Source: Azorhizobium caulinodans ORS 571
GTDB lineage: Bacteria; Pseudomonadota; Alphaproteobacteria; Rhizobiales; Xanthobacteraceae
Direction of reading: 5' to 3'
Assembly: GCF_000010525.1 (NCBI RefSeq)
Contig: NC_009937.1
Coordinates: forward strand, 496,001 to 560,000
Length of the DNA: 64,000 nucleotides
Part shown: piece by piece, positions 8,349-22,636 of the stretch
Layout: each line of letters begins with the position of its first letter
How positions within the stretch are numbered: the stretch's first letter is position 1
Program-made: the position numbers and the translations under genes
The notes under the pieces: model-generated
What the model was told of the DNA's origin: nothing
The model's input: the letters and a program-made list of their open reading frames with translations, nothing else
Databases searched by the model: none

Positions 8349-9225
8349 ACGCCACCGCGAAGAGCGGCCGCTCGCGGCGCAGTTCCTCCTCGATCACCTG
8401 TTCGATCTGGTCGAGGGCCGGCAGGCGGTTCTCCGCCCGGCTGTAGAGCGCATACTCGAAATGCGGCAGCGGCTGCGTGCCGAGGTCGCCGATGGTCATC
8501 AGGTCCGGCCGCAGCGAACGAGCCGAGCGCAGGGTGATGCCGAGACCGGCACCCACGGCCGCCATGACGCCCGGCAGGCTGGGGCTGGTGAGGGCGATGC
8601 GGAAGGACCGTCCCGCCGCCGTGAGTGCCGAGATGGCGGCGCTGCGGAAGATGCAGGGGCTCTCGAACATCAGAAGGGGCACCGGTTCCTCCGGGTTGAG
8701 CCGCAGGCTGCGGGCGCCGATCCAGCACATCTGCTCGCGCATGATGAGCCGCGTGGGCACGTCCGTCTCCACGCGATAGCCGGCGGCAAGGTCCAGCTCG
8801 CCGATCCGCAGCTTCTCGATCATGGTGTTGGTCGAGCACACCCGCACGGTGATGGGGGCGCCGGGAAAGAGGCTGCCGAGCCGGGCCAGAATGCGCTGGA
8901 GCGCCGATTCCGCCACATCCTGCACGAAGCCGAGCCGCAGCGGTTCGGAAAAGCCGCTGCGCAGGTGATGGCCGAGCACGCGGTCATTCAGGTCGAGCAG
9001 CCGGCGGGCGTCGTCGAGAAAGGCGGCCCCGCGCGGCGTGAGCGCGACGCCGCGCCCCTTGCGCTCCACCACGGGAAAGCCGAGCTGCTCGGCGAGCCGG
9101 TCCATCTGGAGGCTCACCGCGGACTGGGTGCGGCCGATCCTCTGGGCGGCGGCGGAGATGGAGCCCAGCTCCGCCACCGCCGCGAAGCTGCGCAGGAGAT
9201 CGAGATCGAGATTCTTGATGCTCAT
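8347..9225 (-). CDS. LysR-family transcriptional regulator
   Basis: The 292-residue protein has an N-terminal winged helix-turn-helix (LDLLRSFAAVAELGSISAAAQRIGRTQSAVS, about residues 5-36; only its pattern matters here) and a LysR effector-binding domain from about residue 85. It diverges from a tautomerase gene across 93 bp, the classical layout of a LysR regulator and its target. The ATG at 9225 fits the domain start; a longer in-frame start at 9264 would run into the promoter region. The inducer is unknown. The antibiotic-like motifs of named LysR members are not recognisable, so no symbol is given. Confidence 0.88.
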   Translation of the reverse strand: MSIKNLDLDLLRSFAAVAELGSISAAAQRIGRTQSAVSLQMDRLAEQLGFPVVERKGRGVALTPRGAAFLDDARRLLDLNDRVLGHHLRSGFSEPLRLGFVQDVAESALQRILARLGSLFPGAPITVRVCSTNTMIEKLRIGELDLAAGYRVETDVPTRLIMREQMCWIGARSLRLNPEEPVPLLMFESPCIFRSAAISALTAAGRSFRIALTSPSLPGVMAAVGAGLGITLRSARSLRPDLMTIGDLGTQPLPHFEYALYSRAENRLPALDQIEQVIEEELRRERPLFAVA

Positions 9226-9318
9226 GCTATGAGCATTGAAAAAACCTGGGCTCAAATCAATCAATTTTTCTCATGTTACGTCGGGCGGTAGGGTGCGCCA
9301 TCCCTGAAGGAGGCACCC
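9226..9318. promoter_or_regulatory. Divergent LysR/tautomerase control region
   Basis: This AT-richer gap carries TTGA (9236-9239) facing TCAA (9252-9255), plus two overlapping TCAAT elements at 9257-9265. These are compatible with the interrupted dyads that LysR proteins bind. GGAGG precedes the tautomerase ATG. The operator assignment is inference from layout. Confidence 0.45.
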
Positions 9319-9723
9319 ATGCCCATTCTCAATGTGAAGCTCTCAGCCCCCGCTGCCACCTCCGTCGCGCAGGTGGCGCAGACCCTCACCCGGCTGACGC
9401 AGGAAATCCTGCGCAAGGACCCGAATCTCACCGCTGTCGCGATCGATGTCGTGCCGGCGGAGCAGTGGTTCATCGCTGGCCAGAGCCTTGCGCAGGCCGG
9501 TCTTGCCAGCTTCTGGCTCGATATCGTGGTGGTGGACGGCACCAATACCAAGGACGAGAAGGCCGCCTATGTGGCGGGCGTGTTCGCGGCCATGTCGGCG
9601 CTGCTCGGGCCGCTTCACCCGGAAAGCTATGTGCTGGTGCGGGAAGTAAAGGCGGATGCCTACGGCCATGGCGGCCTCACGCAGGAGCAGCGTTACGTGG
9701 AACGAAAGATGAAGGCCGCGTAA
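9319..9723 (+). CDS. 4-oxalocrotonate-tautomerase-family protein
   Basis: The 134-residue protein belongs to the tautomerase superfamily, whose members use the amino-terminal proline as general base. The sequence begins M-Pro-Ile-Leu-Asn, so Pro1 is available after Met removal. Two beta-alpha-beta halves are suggested by the length, twice that of single-unit 4-OT proteins, and by the repeated pattern around VAIDVVPAEQWFIAG and the C-terminal YGHGGLTQEQRY. It is likely a keto-enol isomerase or dehalogenase-type enzyme acting on small organic acids. A good ribosome-binding site (AAGGAGG) precedes the ATG. It is probably regulated by the divergent LysR. Confidence 0.82.
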   Translation: MPILNVKLSAPAATSVAQVAQTLTRLTQEILRKDPNLTAVAIDVVPAEQWFIAGQSLAQAGLASFWLDIVVVDGTNTKDEKAAYVAGVFAAMSALLGPLHPESYVLVREVKADAYGHGGLTQEQRYVERKMKAA

Positions 9724-9726
9724 ACG

Positions 9727-9740
9727 CGCAAATATTTGCG
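9727..9740. promoter_or_regulatory. Perfect 14-bp AT-core palindrome upstream of ccrM
   Basis: CGCAAATATTTGCG is self-complementary. It sits 3 bases after the tautomerase stop and about 85 bases before the ccrM ATG. It could be an operator for ccrM; there is no T tract, so it is not an intrinsic terminator. Confidence 0.5.
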
Positions 9741-9753
9741 AAATGCCCTGACG

Positions 9754-11002
<1,249 letters not shown>

Positions 11003-11028
11003 GCCGAAACGATTTTCTCAAAACGGCA

Positions 11029-11064
11029 ATGGGGCGGGCGGATCATCTCCGCTCGCCCCATTTG
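11029..11064 (+). terminator. Terminator hairpin after ccrM
   Basis: A 14-bp stem (11029-11042 with 11048-11061) has a single G-T pair and a 5-base loop. Only three T follow, but the stem is long and placed 26 bases after the stop codon. Confidence 0.6.
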
Positions 11065-11106
11065 CGTTGAGGGCTTCAGGTCAGCCGTTCGGCGGTCTTT
11101 GCCGCC

Positions 11107-11470
11107 GGACGGTCACAGGCGGGAAGGAATGCCGAAGTGAGCCGGGCCCGAATGGGCATCCTTGTCCGAGAAGGGGCCGACGATGGCGTCCTGCGTCGCA
11201 GCCTGCGCCTGCGGAGCGGCCGTGCGAGCGGTGGCCTGCGCGGTGAAGGGCAGCAGGGGCTGGTTGTGCGCGGCGCTCTCGGCGGCGACCGCATACTGAT
11301 CGCGGACTTCCTGAGTGGTGTATTCGTCCGCCTGGGCGACGCTGGTCAGCGACAGGCCGGCGACGAGGGCAAGAGCAGCATAAGACAGGGTGCGCATGGG
11401 AGTGTTCCTTGTTTGATGTTGGGGCGGCGTCAGCGCCGCTCCGTGTCGAGGGAAGAGATAGCTCTTTCCG
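11107..11470. repeat. Tandem duplication, copy 1
   Basis: A block of about 365 bp covers a small gene and its leader. It recurs almost unchanged 485 bp downstream (from 11592). Similarity extends past the start codon to the GAGGGAAGAGATAG element in the leader, so the promoter was copied as well. Confidence 0.8.
11113..11397 (-). CDS. Small exported protein, tandem paralogue A
   Basis: The 94-residue protein has a clean signal peptide (MRTLSYAALALVAGLSLTS, cleaved near VAQA) and a short mature part that begins DEYTTQEVRDQYAVAAES and ends with a conserved GPFSDKDAHSGPAHFGIPSRL-like tail (last 21 residues, rich in Gly, Pro and His). I do not recognise the family. The mature part is Ala/Gln/Thr-rich, with no Cys, so it is probably periplasmic or secreted and partly disordered. 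AAGGAA precedes the ATG at 11397. It is nearly identical to the gene at 11598-11888, mainly differing in a short Ala/Gln stretch. Function unknown. Confidence 0.7.
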   Translation of the reverse strand: MRTLSYAALALVAGLSLTSVAQADEYTTQEVRDQYAVAAESAAHNQPLLPFTAQATARTAAPQAQAATQDAIVGPFSDKDAHSGPAHFGIPSRL

Positions 11471-11591
11471 ATCGGGATATAATCACCTTGTTTCGAAGAT
11501 GAATGCGTCCGAAACGGAAGCAATCAGGTCGCCTCCGTAGCGTTCAGACGCCTCGACGCCTTCAGATGAGCGCTACGCGGCCTTCACTGCT

Positions 11592-11958
11592 GGACGGTCA
11601 CAGGCGGGAAGGAATGCCGAAGTGGGCCGGGCCCGAATGGGCATCCTTGTCCGAGAAGGGGCCGACGATGGCGTCCTGCGTCGCGGCCGGGGCCTGCGCC
11701 TTGGAGGCAGCGGTACGGGCGGTGGCCTGCGCGGTAAAGGGCAGCAGGGTCTGGTTGTGCGCGGCGCTCTCGGCGGCGACCGCATATTGGTCGCGGACTT
11801 CCTGGGTGGTGTATTCGTCCGCCTGGGCGACGCTGGTCAGCGACAGGCCGGCGACGAGGGCAAGAGCGGCATAAGACAGGTTGCGCATGGGAGTCTTCCT
11901 TGTTCGGTGTCGGGCGGCGTCAGCGCCGCTCCGTTTCGAGGGAAGAGATAGCCCTTTC
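11592..11958. repeat. Tandem duplication, copy 2
   Basis: This is the second copy of the 11107-11470 block, in the same orientation. The copies differ by scattered substitutions and a 6-bp length change inside the coding part. Confidence 0.8.
11598..11888 (-). CDS. Small exported protein, tandem paralogue B
   Basis: This 96-residue protein is the sister of the gene at 11113-11397. The signal peptide is the same apart from MRN for MRT. The mature part is nearly identical, but two residues longer in the middle (SKAQAPAATQ versus PQAQAATQ). The ATG at 11888 follows AAGGAAG. Each copy has its own leader with the same short CGGCG/CGCCG hairpin, so each is probably transcribed separately. High identity of both coding and leader DNA suggests a recent duplication or ongoing gene conversion. 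No family recognised. Confidence 0.7.
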   Translation of the reverse strand: MRNLSYAALALVAGLSLTSVAQADEYTTQEVRDQYAVAAESAAHNQTLLPFTAQATARTAASKAQAPAATQDAIVGPFSDKDAHSGPAHFGIPSRL

Positions 11959-12044
11959 GGTCCTGCGGATAATCGGCCGTTTGCGAAACTCATTATCCCG
12001 GATCGAGCAGTAATCCAGATCCGTTCTGCGGCGTTTAAGCTCCT

Positions 12045-13166
12045 TCAGCCCTCGCCGATCCGCCCGTGCGCCAGCACTTTGCGCATGACGGAGGGCAGGG
12101 CCTCGCGGTCAAATCCGGAAGGGTGCACCCAGCGATGGCCATCGGGCGCCGGTGTGCGCGCCGGCACATCGGCCCGCAGCACGGACAGGGTGAGGGCGAA
12201 GTGGGTGAAGACATGCTCCACCGCGCCGGGCAGCGGCCGCCACCGTGCCGCCAGCGGAGCGTGGGTCGCCGGGGTTTCGGGTCTGGCGCCCCAAGGGGTT
12301 GAGGGCACCTCGGTCATCTTGGCCAGCAGTCCCTTGTCGGGGCGGGTGCGCAGGAGCACGGCGCCGTCCGCCCGAACGATCAGGAAGGCGATGCCCTCAC
12401 GCTTTGGCTTCTCGCCCTTCGGCGCCTTCACCGGGTAACGGGCGGGATCGCCCTCCGCCCGTGCGGTGCAGGGCTCCATCCAGGGACAGAGCGGGCAGGC
12501 GGGGCTGCGTGGCGTGCAGATGGTGGCGCCGAGGTCCATCATGGCCTGCGCGAAATCGCCGGGCCGCCGCTCCGGCGTCAGCGCCGCGGCCAGCGCCTTG
12601 ATGCGGGGCTTCGATTTGGGCAGCGGCTCGTCCACCGCATACAGGCGGCTCACCACCCGCTCGATATTGCCGTCCACCGGGCTCGCTTTCAGATCGAAGG
12701 CGATGGCGGAGATCGCTGCGGCCGTATAGGGGCCGATGCCCGGCAGGTCGAGCAAGGCTGCCTCGTCGGCCGGGAAGTGTCCGCCGTGGCGCGCCACCAC
12801 CGCCTTGGCGCAGGCGTGCAGGTTGCGGGCGCGCGCGTAATAACCGAGCCCCGCCCAGGCCGAGAGCACCTCTTCCAGCGGCGCCTCCGCCAGATGCCGC
12901 ACGGTGGGCCAGCGGCGCAGGAAATCGGTGAAATAGGGCCCGACCGCCTTCACCGTCGTCTGCTGGAGCATGATCTCCGACAGGAAGACGTGGTAGGGAT
13001 CGGCGGTGCGTCCCGCTTCCGCCCGCCAGGGCAGGCGGCGCCGGTGCCGGTCGTACCAGGCCAACAGGGCCGAGGGGGCGGGGGCGGTGCTGGACCTGGG
13101 GGCCTGCCGTTTCGTGGCGGCGGGCGTCGGGGCGGTCGGCTTGGCGGCGGTGGCGCGGGCGGTCAT
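12045..13166 (-). CDS. mutY: A/G-specific adenine DNA glycosylase
   Basis: The 373-residue MutY removes adenine mispaired with 8-oxoguanine. Motifs in order are the catalytic Glu in EIMLQQTT, the helix-hairpin-helix LPGIGPYTAAAI, VDGNIERV, the catalytic Asp in FAQAMMDLGATIC and the 4Fe-4S set C-x6-C-x2-C-x5-C (CTPRSPACPLCPWMEPC). A C-terminal NUDIX-like domain with 8-oxoG recognition follows (about residues 245-370). ATG 13166 gives an Ala/Pro/Lys-rich N-terminal extension of about 30 residues before the first conserved helix. The gene diverges from DUF721 across 75 bp, a conserved arrangement in Hyphomicrobiales. Confidence 0.95.
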   Translation of the reverse strand: MTARATAAKPTAPTPAATKRQAPRSSTAPAPSALLAWYDRHRRRLPWRAEAGRTADPYHVFLSEIMLQQTTVKAVGPYFTDFLRRWPTVRHLAEAPLEEVLSAWAGLGYYARARNLHACAKAVVARHGGHFPADEAALLDLPGIGPYTAAAISAIAFDLKASPVDGNIERVVSRLYAVDEPLPKSKPRIKALAAALTPERRPGDFAQAMMDLGATICTPRSPACPLCPWMEPCTARAEGDPARYPVKAPKGEKPKREGIAFLIVRADGAVLLRTRPDKGLLAKMTEVPSTPWGARPETPATHAPLAARWRPLPGAVEHVFTHFALTLSVLRADVPARTPAPDGHRWVHPSGFDREALPSVMRKVLAHGRIGEG

Positions 13167-13241
13167 GGCGGCACCGTGCCGTCTGCCGCGGGCCGGGGCA
13201 AGGCCCTTCCCGTGGGTGGTTTTGGAGAACAGCGGTTCGTC

Positions 13242-13721
13242 ATGCGCAAGCCGAAGCAGGCCCATCTGCTCGCCGATCTCGTCGGCCCCAGCATTGCCGA
13301 GGCGCTGGGCCGCGCGGGCTTTTCCATCGTCGAGATCGTCACCCACTGGGACGAGATCGTGGGGCCGGACCTCGCCCCGCGCACCCTGCCGCTGAAGATG
13401 CAGTGGCCGAACCGGCAGGGCACCGAGCCCGCAACCCTGATCGTGCGGGTGGAGGGGGCCTATGCCATCGAACTGCAATATGCGGCCCCGGTCGTGGTGG
13501 AGCGCATCAATGCCTATTTCGGCTGGCGCTGCGTCGGCCGTCTCGCCTTGCGGCAGGGGCCGGTGCCCCGGCGCAGCGGGCCGCCGCCCCGCGTGCCCGA
13601 GCCGGCGCCCAGCGAGCTGGAAGCGGCGCGGCGCCTTGTTCCACCGGGCGAGGACGAGGCTCTCACCAGCGCGCTGACGCGGCTGGGTGCCCTGGTGCGG
13701 CGCGAGCGCGGCGGCGGCTGA
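13242..13721 (+). CDS. DUF721 (DciA-like) protein
   Basis: The 159-residue protein has the DUF721 core: LADLVGPSIAEALGRAGFSIVEIVTHWDEIVG and the WP...L-I-V-R-V-EGAYAIELQY block. DUF721 includes DciA, the ancestral loader of the replicative helicase, and a set of alphaproteobacterial relatives of uncertain role. The C-terminal 55 residues are Pro/Arg/Glu-rich and poorly conserved. It is divergent from mutY and upstream of a DsbA-like gene, the usual order in this clade. Start is at ATG 13242. The function in DNA metabolism is inferred from the family. Confidence 0.85.
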   Translation: MRKPKQAHLLADLVGPSIAEALGRAGFSIVEIVTHWDEIVGPDLAPRTLPLKMQWPNRQGTEPATLIVRVEGAYAIELQYAAPVVVERINAYFGWRCVGRLALRQGPVPRRSGPPPRVPEPAPSELEAARRLVPPGEDEALTSALTRLGALVRRERGGG

Positions 13722-13846
13722 CCCACGGCCGCACCGGCAGGTCGTCCGAAGCGTGCGCCGGAAAAGGTGAATGGGAAGGGGTTGGCCGCCGCACCTCTGC
13801 CATGTTAGCGCGATCCTGTCTGCGCCGAATGTTCCCGGAGACCTTC

Positions 13847-14533
13847 ATGTTGCTTCATCGTCGCCGTTTCCTCGAAGGGGTCGGCCTCCTTGCCCTGGCC
13901 GGCGGCGTGGGCCTGCCGCTCGCCCGTCTTCTGGGCGTGTCCGTCGATCTCATCTCCCCGGCCGCCGCGCAGACCGTCGAAGACGCCAAACTCACGGCGC
14001 CTGCCGCGAGCCCCCTGCCGGTGAAGGCGCTCGGCAATCCGAAGGCGCCGGTCACGATCATCGAATATGCCTCGATGACCTGCAGCCACTGCGCCGCCTT
14101 CGCCACGCAGACCTTCCCGACGCTCAAGACGAAATATGTGGACACCGGCAAGGTGTACTACATCCTGCGCGAGTTCCCGTTCGATCCGGTCTCCACCGCC
14201 GCCTTCATGCTGGCGCGCTGCGTGCCTGACGACAAGTACTTCCCGATGGTCGAGACCCTGTTCGAGACCCAGCGCTCCTGGGCCTTCGGCAACAATCCGG
14301 CCGCCGGCCTGCTCACCGTCGCCAAGCAGGCGGGCATGAGTGAGGCGGACTTCGAGAAGTGCCTCACCGACAAGGATCTCGCTGAGAAGGTTCAGGCGAG
14401 CGCCCAGTACGGCAACAAGGAACTGGGCGTCGATTCGACCCCGACCTTCTTCATCAACGGCAAGAAGATCGCCGGCGCGATCTCCATCGCCGACCTCGAC
14501 AAGGAACTGGCGCCCCTGCTCCAGGGCAAGTGA
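13847..14533 (+). CDS. DsbA-family thiol-disulfide oxidoreductase with Tat-type signal
   Basis: The 228-residue exported thioredoxin-fold protein has the active site Cys-Ser-His-Cys in SMTCSHCAAF, the cis-Pro loop in DSTPTFFINGK and the inserted helical domain typical of the DsbA/BdbD group. The N-terminus LLHRRRFLEGVG carries a twin-arginine motif (R-R-x-F-L) before a hydrophobic segment, so folded export through Tat is likely, which would be unusual for a disulfide oxidase. GGAG precedes ATG 13847; an earlier in-frame ATG at 13802 lacks a ribosome-binding site. It follows DUF721 and is followed by a strong terminator. Confidence 0.9.
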   Translation: MLLHRRRFLEGVGLLALAGGVGLPLARLLGVSVDLISPAAAQTVEDAKLTAPAASPLPVKALGNPKAPVTIIEYASMTCSHCAAFATQTFPTLKTKYVDTGKVYYILREFPFDPVSTAAFMLARCVPDDKYFPMVETLFETQRSWAFGNNPAAGLLTVAKQAGMSEADFEKCLTDKDLAEKVQASAQYGNKELGVDSTPTFFINGKKIAGAISIADLDKELAPLLQGK

Positions 14534-14553
14534 GCCGTTCCGGTCCGGATGCG

Positions 14554-14586
14554 AAAAGGGCGGGTGCCGCGGCACCCGCCCTTTTT
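14554..14586. terminator. Bidirectional terminator after the DsbA-like gene
   Basis: A 12-bp GC-rich stem (14557-14568 with 14571-14582) is flanked by AAAA on the left and five T on the right. It serves the DsbA-like gene and the convergent gene at 14608. Confidence 0.85.
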
Positions 14587-14607
14587 CGTTTGCGGCCTGC
14601 CCGCCGG

Positions 14608-15204
14608 TCATTCGCCGTCGGGATTGTTGGGATCTGGCGCCAGCGGGCCGCGCGGAACGGTGGGGGGCGGCGTGCCGATGAGAGAGCCGTTGCCGATGAG
14701 CGAGCCGCTGTCCACCACCGGCGGGCGGGGCGTCGAGGGAATGGGGCGGGAGGAGACCACCTGGCCCGAGCGCGCATCCACGGCCAGCATCACGTCGCCG
14801 GCGGCGGAACTGGCCTTCATGTAATAATAGCCCTGCGAGAGCTGCGGCGTGCCGACCCGCGCATAGCCGGCACCGCTGACGATGGCCTGAATCTGGTCAG
14901 GCGGGATCAGCGGGGCACCGGGCGGCATGGGGTTCTGGTCCGGCGGCATGGGCACGCTGATGTCCGGCTGGAGCCAGATGCCGGTGTTGGGGCCGGGCGG
15001 TCCGGGAGGGCCGGGGGGACCGGGCTGGGCACCGCCGCCGCTCCATCCGCCGCCATAGCCGCCATATCCCCCCCCGCCCGAGGGCGCGAAGGTGACACCC
15101 CGTTCCGCGGCATTGGCCGCCGGAACGGTGCTGGCGACGAGCACGAGTGCCGCGATGAGGCCGGCGCCGACGAGGCGCGGCCCCGGAATGCGGGCGGGTG
15201 TCAT
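14608..15204 (-). CDS. Gly/Pro-rich exported protein with a short collagen-like tract
   Basis: The 198-residue protein has a signal peptide (ARIPGPRLVGAGLIAALVLVAS, cleaved near ANA), a Gly/Tyr-rich stretch (GGGGYGGYGGGWSGGG) and a Gly-Pro-Pro tract of about four triplets. A mid-part resembling a PepSY-like fold follows (YYYMKASSAAGDVMLAVDARSGQVVSS), then a Pro-rich tail. I cannot assign a family with confidence. It is probably a periplasmic or surface protein. ATG 15204 follows GGAAAG. The gene diverges from gltB across a 430-bp gap and ends at a shared terminator. Confidence 0.6.
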   Translation of the reverse strand: MTPARIPGPRLVGAGLIAALVLVASTVPAANAAERGVTFAPSGGGGYGGYGGGWSGGGAQPGPPGPPGPPGPNTGIWLQPDISVPMPPDQNPMPPGAPLIPPDQIQAIVSGAGYARVGTPQLSQGYYYMKASSAAGDVMLAVDARSGQVVSSRPIPSTPRPPVVDSGSLIGNGSLIGTPPPTVPRGPLAPDPNNPDGE

Positions 15205-15634
15205 GACCTTTCCCCCGGAAGGTGTCCAAACGGCACGCACTCTCGATCATGAGGATTGCCGGAGGCTGGCGGGCGTGCGGCCTGCGTCGGCGTGCCGCGC
15301 GAGCCGGTGAAAGCCGCCAGCCTGCCGCACCGGGGAACCGGAAATCGCATGTTCGCAATAGCGTTGCGTGGGAGGGCTATTCTTCGTACCGTTGTTGCGC
15401 TCGGGACGGCGGCTGCGCAATTTATGCAGCGTCGACATGGCTCATGCGCATCAGCGTGCTTGTGGGCGTGCCGCTTTTCTGTCATGTTTCGAAAGAAAGG
15501 GCAGTCCTACTGCCCTATCGGCGTCCCCTTCAGCGTAGTTGGCGTGCGTTCAGGTTGAGCGTGCGCGCGCCTGCGCGAGGACAATGGGATGTCTGGATCG
15601 GCGAATGCCGGACTCAAGGAGAGGACCTGGGACA
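15205..15634. other. 430-bp gap upstream of gltB
   Basis: No gene was recognised here. It must hold the gltB promoter and leader. It contains one small hairpin (15498-15516). I saw no sigma-54 box. Confidence 0.5.
15498..15516 (+). promoter_or_regulatory. Hairpin in the gltB leader
   Basis: AGGGCAG and CTGCCCT form a perfect 7-bp stem with the 5-base loop TCCTA, about 120 bases before the gltB start. No T tract follows. A regulatory role is speculative. Confidence 0.35.
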
Positions 15635-20326
<4,692 letters not shown>

Positions 20327-20336
20327 GCCGAACGAC

Positions 20337-20360
20337 GGGCCGCGCCCTCGCGCGCGGCCC
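20337..20360 (+). terminator. Hairpin between gltB and gltD
   Basis: GGGCCGCGC pairs with GCGCGGCCC over 9 bp, 10 bases after the gltB stop. It is followed by a pyrimidine-rich stretch without a real T run. It may reduce read-through or protect the gltB message. Confidence 0.4.
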
Positions 20361-20539
20361 TCTCTTCCGGCACGGATGCCGGAAGTCGCCTCCGACCCGA
20401 ACCTTCATTTGCGCCCCGCGCCGGCGAAAGGGCTGGCGTGCGCAAAAAGTGACGGGTCGAGAGTCCTCAAGCTGGAACAATTCTTGTAATGGGAGCTGCG
20501 GCGCGGTGCGCGCGACGAGGCTCCGCGGAGGGGTGTCTG

Positions 20540-21964
20540 ATGGGTAAGGTCACGGGGTTCCTGGAGATCGATCGGCACGATCAGAAGTATCAGCCGGCGT
20601 CCGATCGCATTCGCCATTTCCGCGAGTTCACCCTGCCGCTGCCGGAGACGGAAGTCAGCAACCAGGCGGCGCGCTGCATGGATTGCGGCATCCCGTTCTG
20701 CCATGGCGACACCGGCTGCCCGGTGCACAACCAGATCCCGGACTGGAACGACCTCGTCTATAATGGCGAGTGGGAGGAAGCGGCCCGCAACCTCCACTCC
20801 ACGAACAATTTCCCCGAGTTCACCGGCCGCGTCTGCCCCGCCCCGTGCGAGGAAGCCTGCACGCTGAACCTCGAGGACATGCCGGTCACCATCAAGACCG
20901 TGGAGCAGTCCATCGCCGACAAGGCGTGGAAGATGGGCTGGATCAAGCCCGAGCCCCCGGCCCACCGCACCGGACGTTCCGTCGCCGTGGTCGGCTCCGG
21001 CCCGGCAGGCCTTGCCGCCGCCCAGCAGCTCGCCCGTGCCGGCCATGACGTGCACGTCTTCGAGCGCGAGCCCAAGGCCGGCGGCCTGCTGCGCTACGGC
21101 ATCCCGGACTTCAAGATGGAGAAGCACCACATCGACCGCCGCGTGGCGCAGATGGAAGCGGAGGGCGTGACCTTCCACTACGGCGTCAATGTGGGCGTGA
21201 CGAAGCCGGTGCAGGAACTGCTCGACAGCTATGACGCGGTGCTGCTCGCCGGCGGCGCCGAGGCCCCGCGCGATCCCAAGCTGCCGGGCCAGGAGCTGGA
21301 AGGCGTGCATTTCGCCATGCCCTATCTGGTGCAGCAGAACCGCCGCGTGGGCCATGAGGACACCGGCCGCGAGCATCCGCTGCTGGCTTCCGGCCGCCAT
21401 GTGGTGGTGGTGGGCGGCGGCGACACCGCCTCCGACTGCGTGGGCACCGCTTTCCGCCAGGGCGCGCTCTCCGTCACCCAGCTCGACATCCGCCCGGTGC
21501 CGCCGGTCAAGGAGAACAAGCTGGCGGTGTGGCCCTTCTGGCCGACCAAGTTCCGCACCTCGTCCTCGCAGGCCGAGGGCGCCGAGCGCGAGTTCGCCTG
21601 CGCCACGCTCGGCATCGAGGGGCGCAACGGCCGCGTGACCGGCGTGAAGTGCGCCCGCGTCGACCACAAGCGCCAGCCGATCCCGGGCACGGAATTCGTG
21701 CTGCGCGCCGATCTCGTCTTCCTCGCCATCGGCTTCGCGAGCCCCATCCATGAGGGCCTGCTGGAGCAGTCGGGCGCGGATCTCGACGGGCGCGGCAATG
21801 TGAAGGCGAACGTCACGGACTATCAGACCTCCGTGCCGAAGCTCTATGCGGCGGGCGACATGCGGCGCGGCCAGTCGCTGGTGGTCTGGGCCATCCGCGA
21901 GGGCCGTCAGGCGGCCCACGCCATTGACCTCGCCCTCATGGGCACCACCACCCTGCCGCGCTGA
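20540..21964 (+). CDS. gltD: Glutamate synthase (NADPH) small subunit
   Basis: The 474-residue GltD is the FAD- and NADPH-binding subunit that feeds electrons to GltB through iron-sulfur clusters. The N-terminal cysteine sets ([20 protein letters not shown] and [14 protein letters not shown]) bind 4Fe-4S clusters. The FAD dinucleotide fold is at [15 protein letters not shown], the NADPH fold at [13 protein letters not shown], and the C-terminal FAD contact is in [24 protein letters not shown] precedes ATG 20540. A 213-bp gap with a hairpin separates it from gltB, so it may also have its own promoter. Confidence 0.97.
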   Translation: MGKVTGFLEIDRHDQKYQPASDRIRHFREFTLPLPETEVSNQAARCMDCGIPFCHGDTGCPVHNQIPDWNDLVYNGEWEEAARNLHSTNNFPEFTGRVCPAPCEEACTLNLEDMPVTIKTVEQSIADKAWKMGWIKPEPPAHRTGRSVAVVGSGPAGLAAAQQLARAGHDVHVFEREPKAGGLLRYGIPDFKMEKHHIDRRVAQMEAEGVTFHYGVNVGVTKPVQELLDSYDAVLLAGGAEAPRDPKLPGQELEGVHFAMPYLVQQNRRVGHEDTGREHPLLASGRHVVVVGGGDTASDCVGTAFRQGALSVTQLDIRPVPPVKENKLAVWPFWPTKFRTSSSQAEGAEREFACATLGIEGRNGRVTGVKCARVDHKRQPIPGTEFVLRADLVFLAIGFASPIHEGLLEQSGADLDGRGNVKANVTDYQTSVPKLYAAGDMRRGQSLVVWAIREGRQAAHAIDLALMGTTTLPR

Positions 21965-21985
21965 CCTGCGGCACCTTCTGAAACG

Positions 21986-22013
21986 AAACGGCCGGGCGTT
22001 TGCCCGGCCGTTT
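21986..22013. terminator. Terminator after gltD
   Basis: A perfect 12-bp stem (AAACGGCCGGGC with GCCCGGCCGTTT) has a GTTT loop, 21 bases after the gltD stop. It can also end transcription of the convergent DedA-type gene. Confidence 0.8.
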
Positions 22014-22054
22014 GCATTTCCGATGGTGCGTTCCGGGCCCGGCGCGGCGCTTCC

Positions 22055-22636
22055 TCAGACTAGATAGGCCGCCGCCACGAGGCCCAGCACCACGATGGCC
22101 AGAAGGCCCAGCGTCACGAGGCCGAGGCGGCGCTCGATGAAGTCGCGGGCGGCGGGGCCGAAATAGTGCAGCAGCGCGGCCAGCAGGAAGAAGCGGGCAC
22201 CGCGGGTGATGACCGAGAGGACGACGAACCAGAACAGGCTGTAGTCCGCAAAGCCCGACGTGATGGTGACGAGCTTGTAGGGAATGGGCGTGAGGCCCTT
22301 CAGCAGGATCACCCAGTGCCCGTAATGGGCATAGGCGGCGCGGAAGGCGTCAACCTTCTGGCCATAGCCATAGAGATTGATGAGCCACAGGCCGAGGCTG
22401 TCATAGAGCAGGGCGCCGATGGCATAGCCCACGAGGCCGCCGAGCACCGAGGCGATGGTGGCAATCAGCGCATAGCGCCAGGCCTTGTCCGGCCGCGCCA
22501 GCGACATGGGCACCTGCAGCACGTCGGGCGGCACGGGAAAGATGGAGCTTTCCGCAAAGGCAACGATGGCGAGCGCCCAGGGAGCGGACGGACGCGCCGA
22601 ATAGGCGAGCACCCAGTCATAGAGCTTGCGGATCAT
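22055..22636 (-). CDS. DedA/VTT-domain membrane protein (YqaA-like)
   Basis: The 193-residue membrane protein of the VTT/DedA superfamily is close to the YqaA type. It has the FAESSIFPVPPDVLQVPM block, the GYAIGALLYDSLG glycine-rich helix and the KGLTPIPYKLVTITSGFA motif, with Pro-Tyr-Lys typical of the group, followed by two further helices. DedA-type proteins act in lipid flipping and membrane homeostasis. ATG 22636 starts directly before the first helix; an in-frame ATG at 22684 adds a non-conserved extension. No obvious ribosome-binding site is seen at either start. It converges on gltD. Confidence 0.85.
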   Translation of the reverse strand: MIRKLYDWVLAYSARPSAPWALAIVAFAESSIFPVPPDVLQVPMSLARPDKAWRYALIATIASVLGGLVGYAIGALLYDSLGLWLINLYGYGQKVDAFRAAYAHYGHWVILLKGLTPIPYKLVTITSGFADYSLFWFVVLSVITRGARFFLLAALLHYFGPAARDFIERRLGLVTLGLLAIVVLGLVAAAYLV

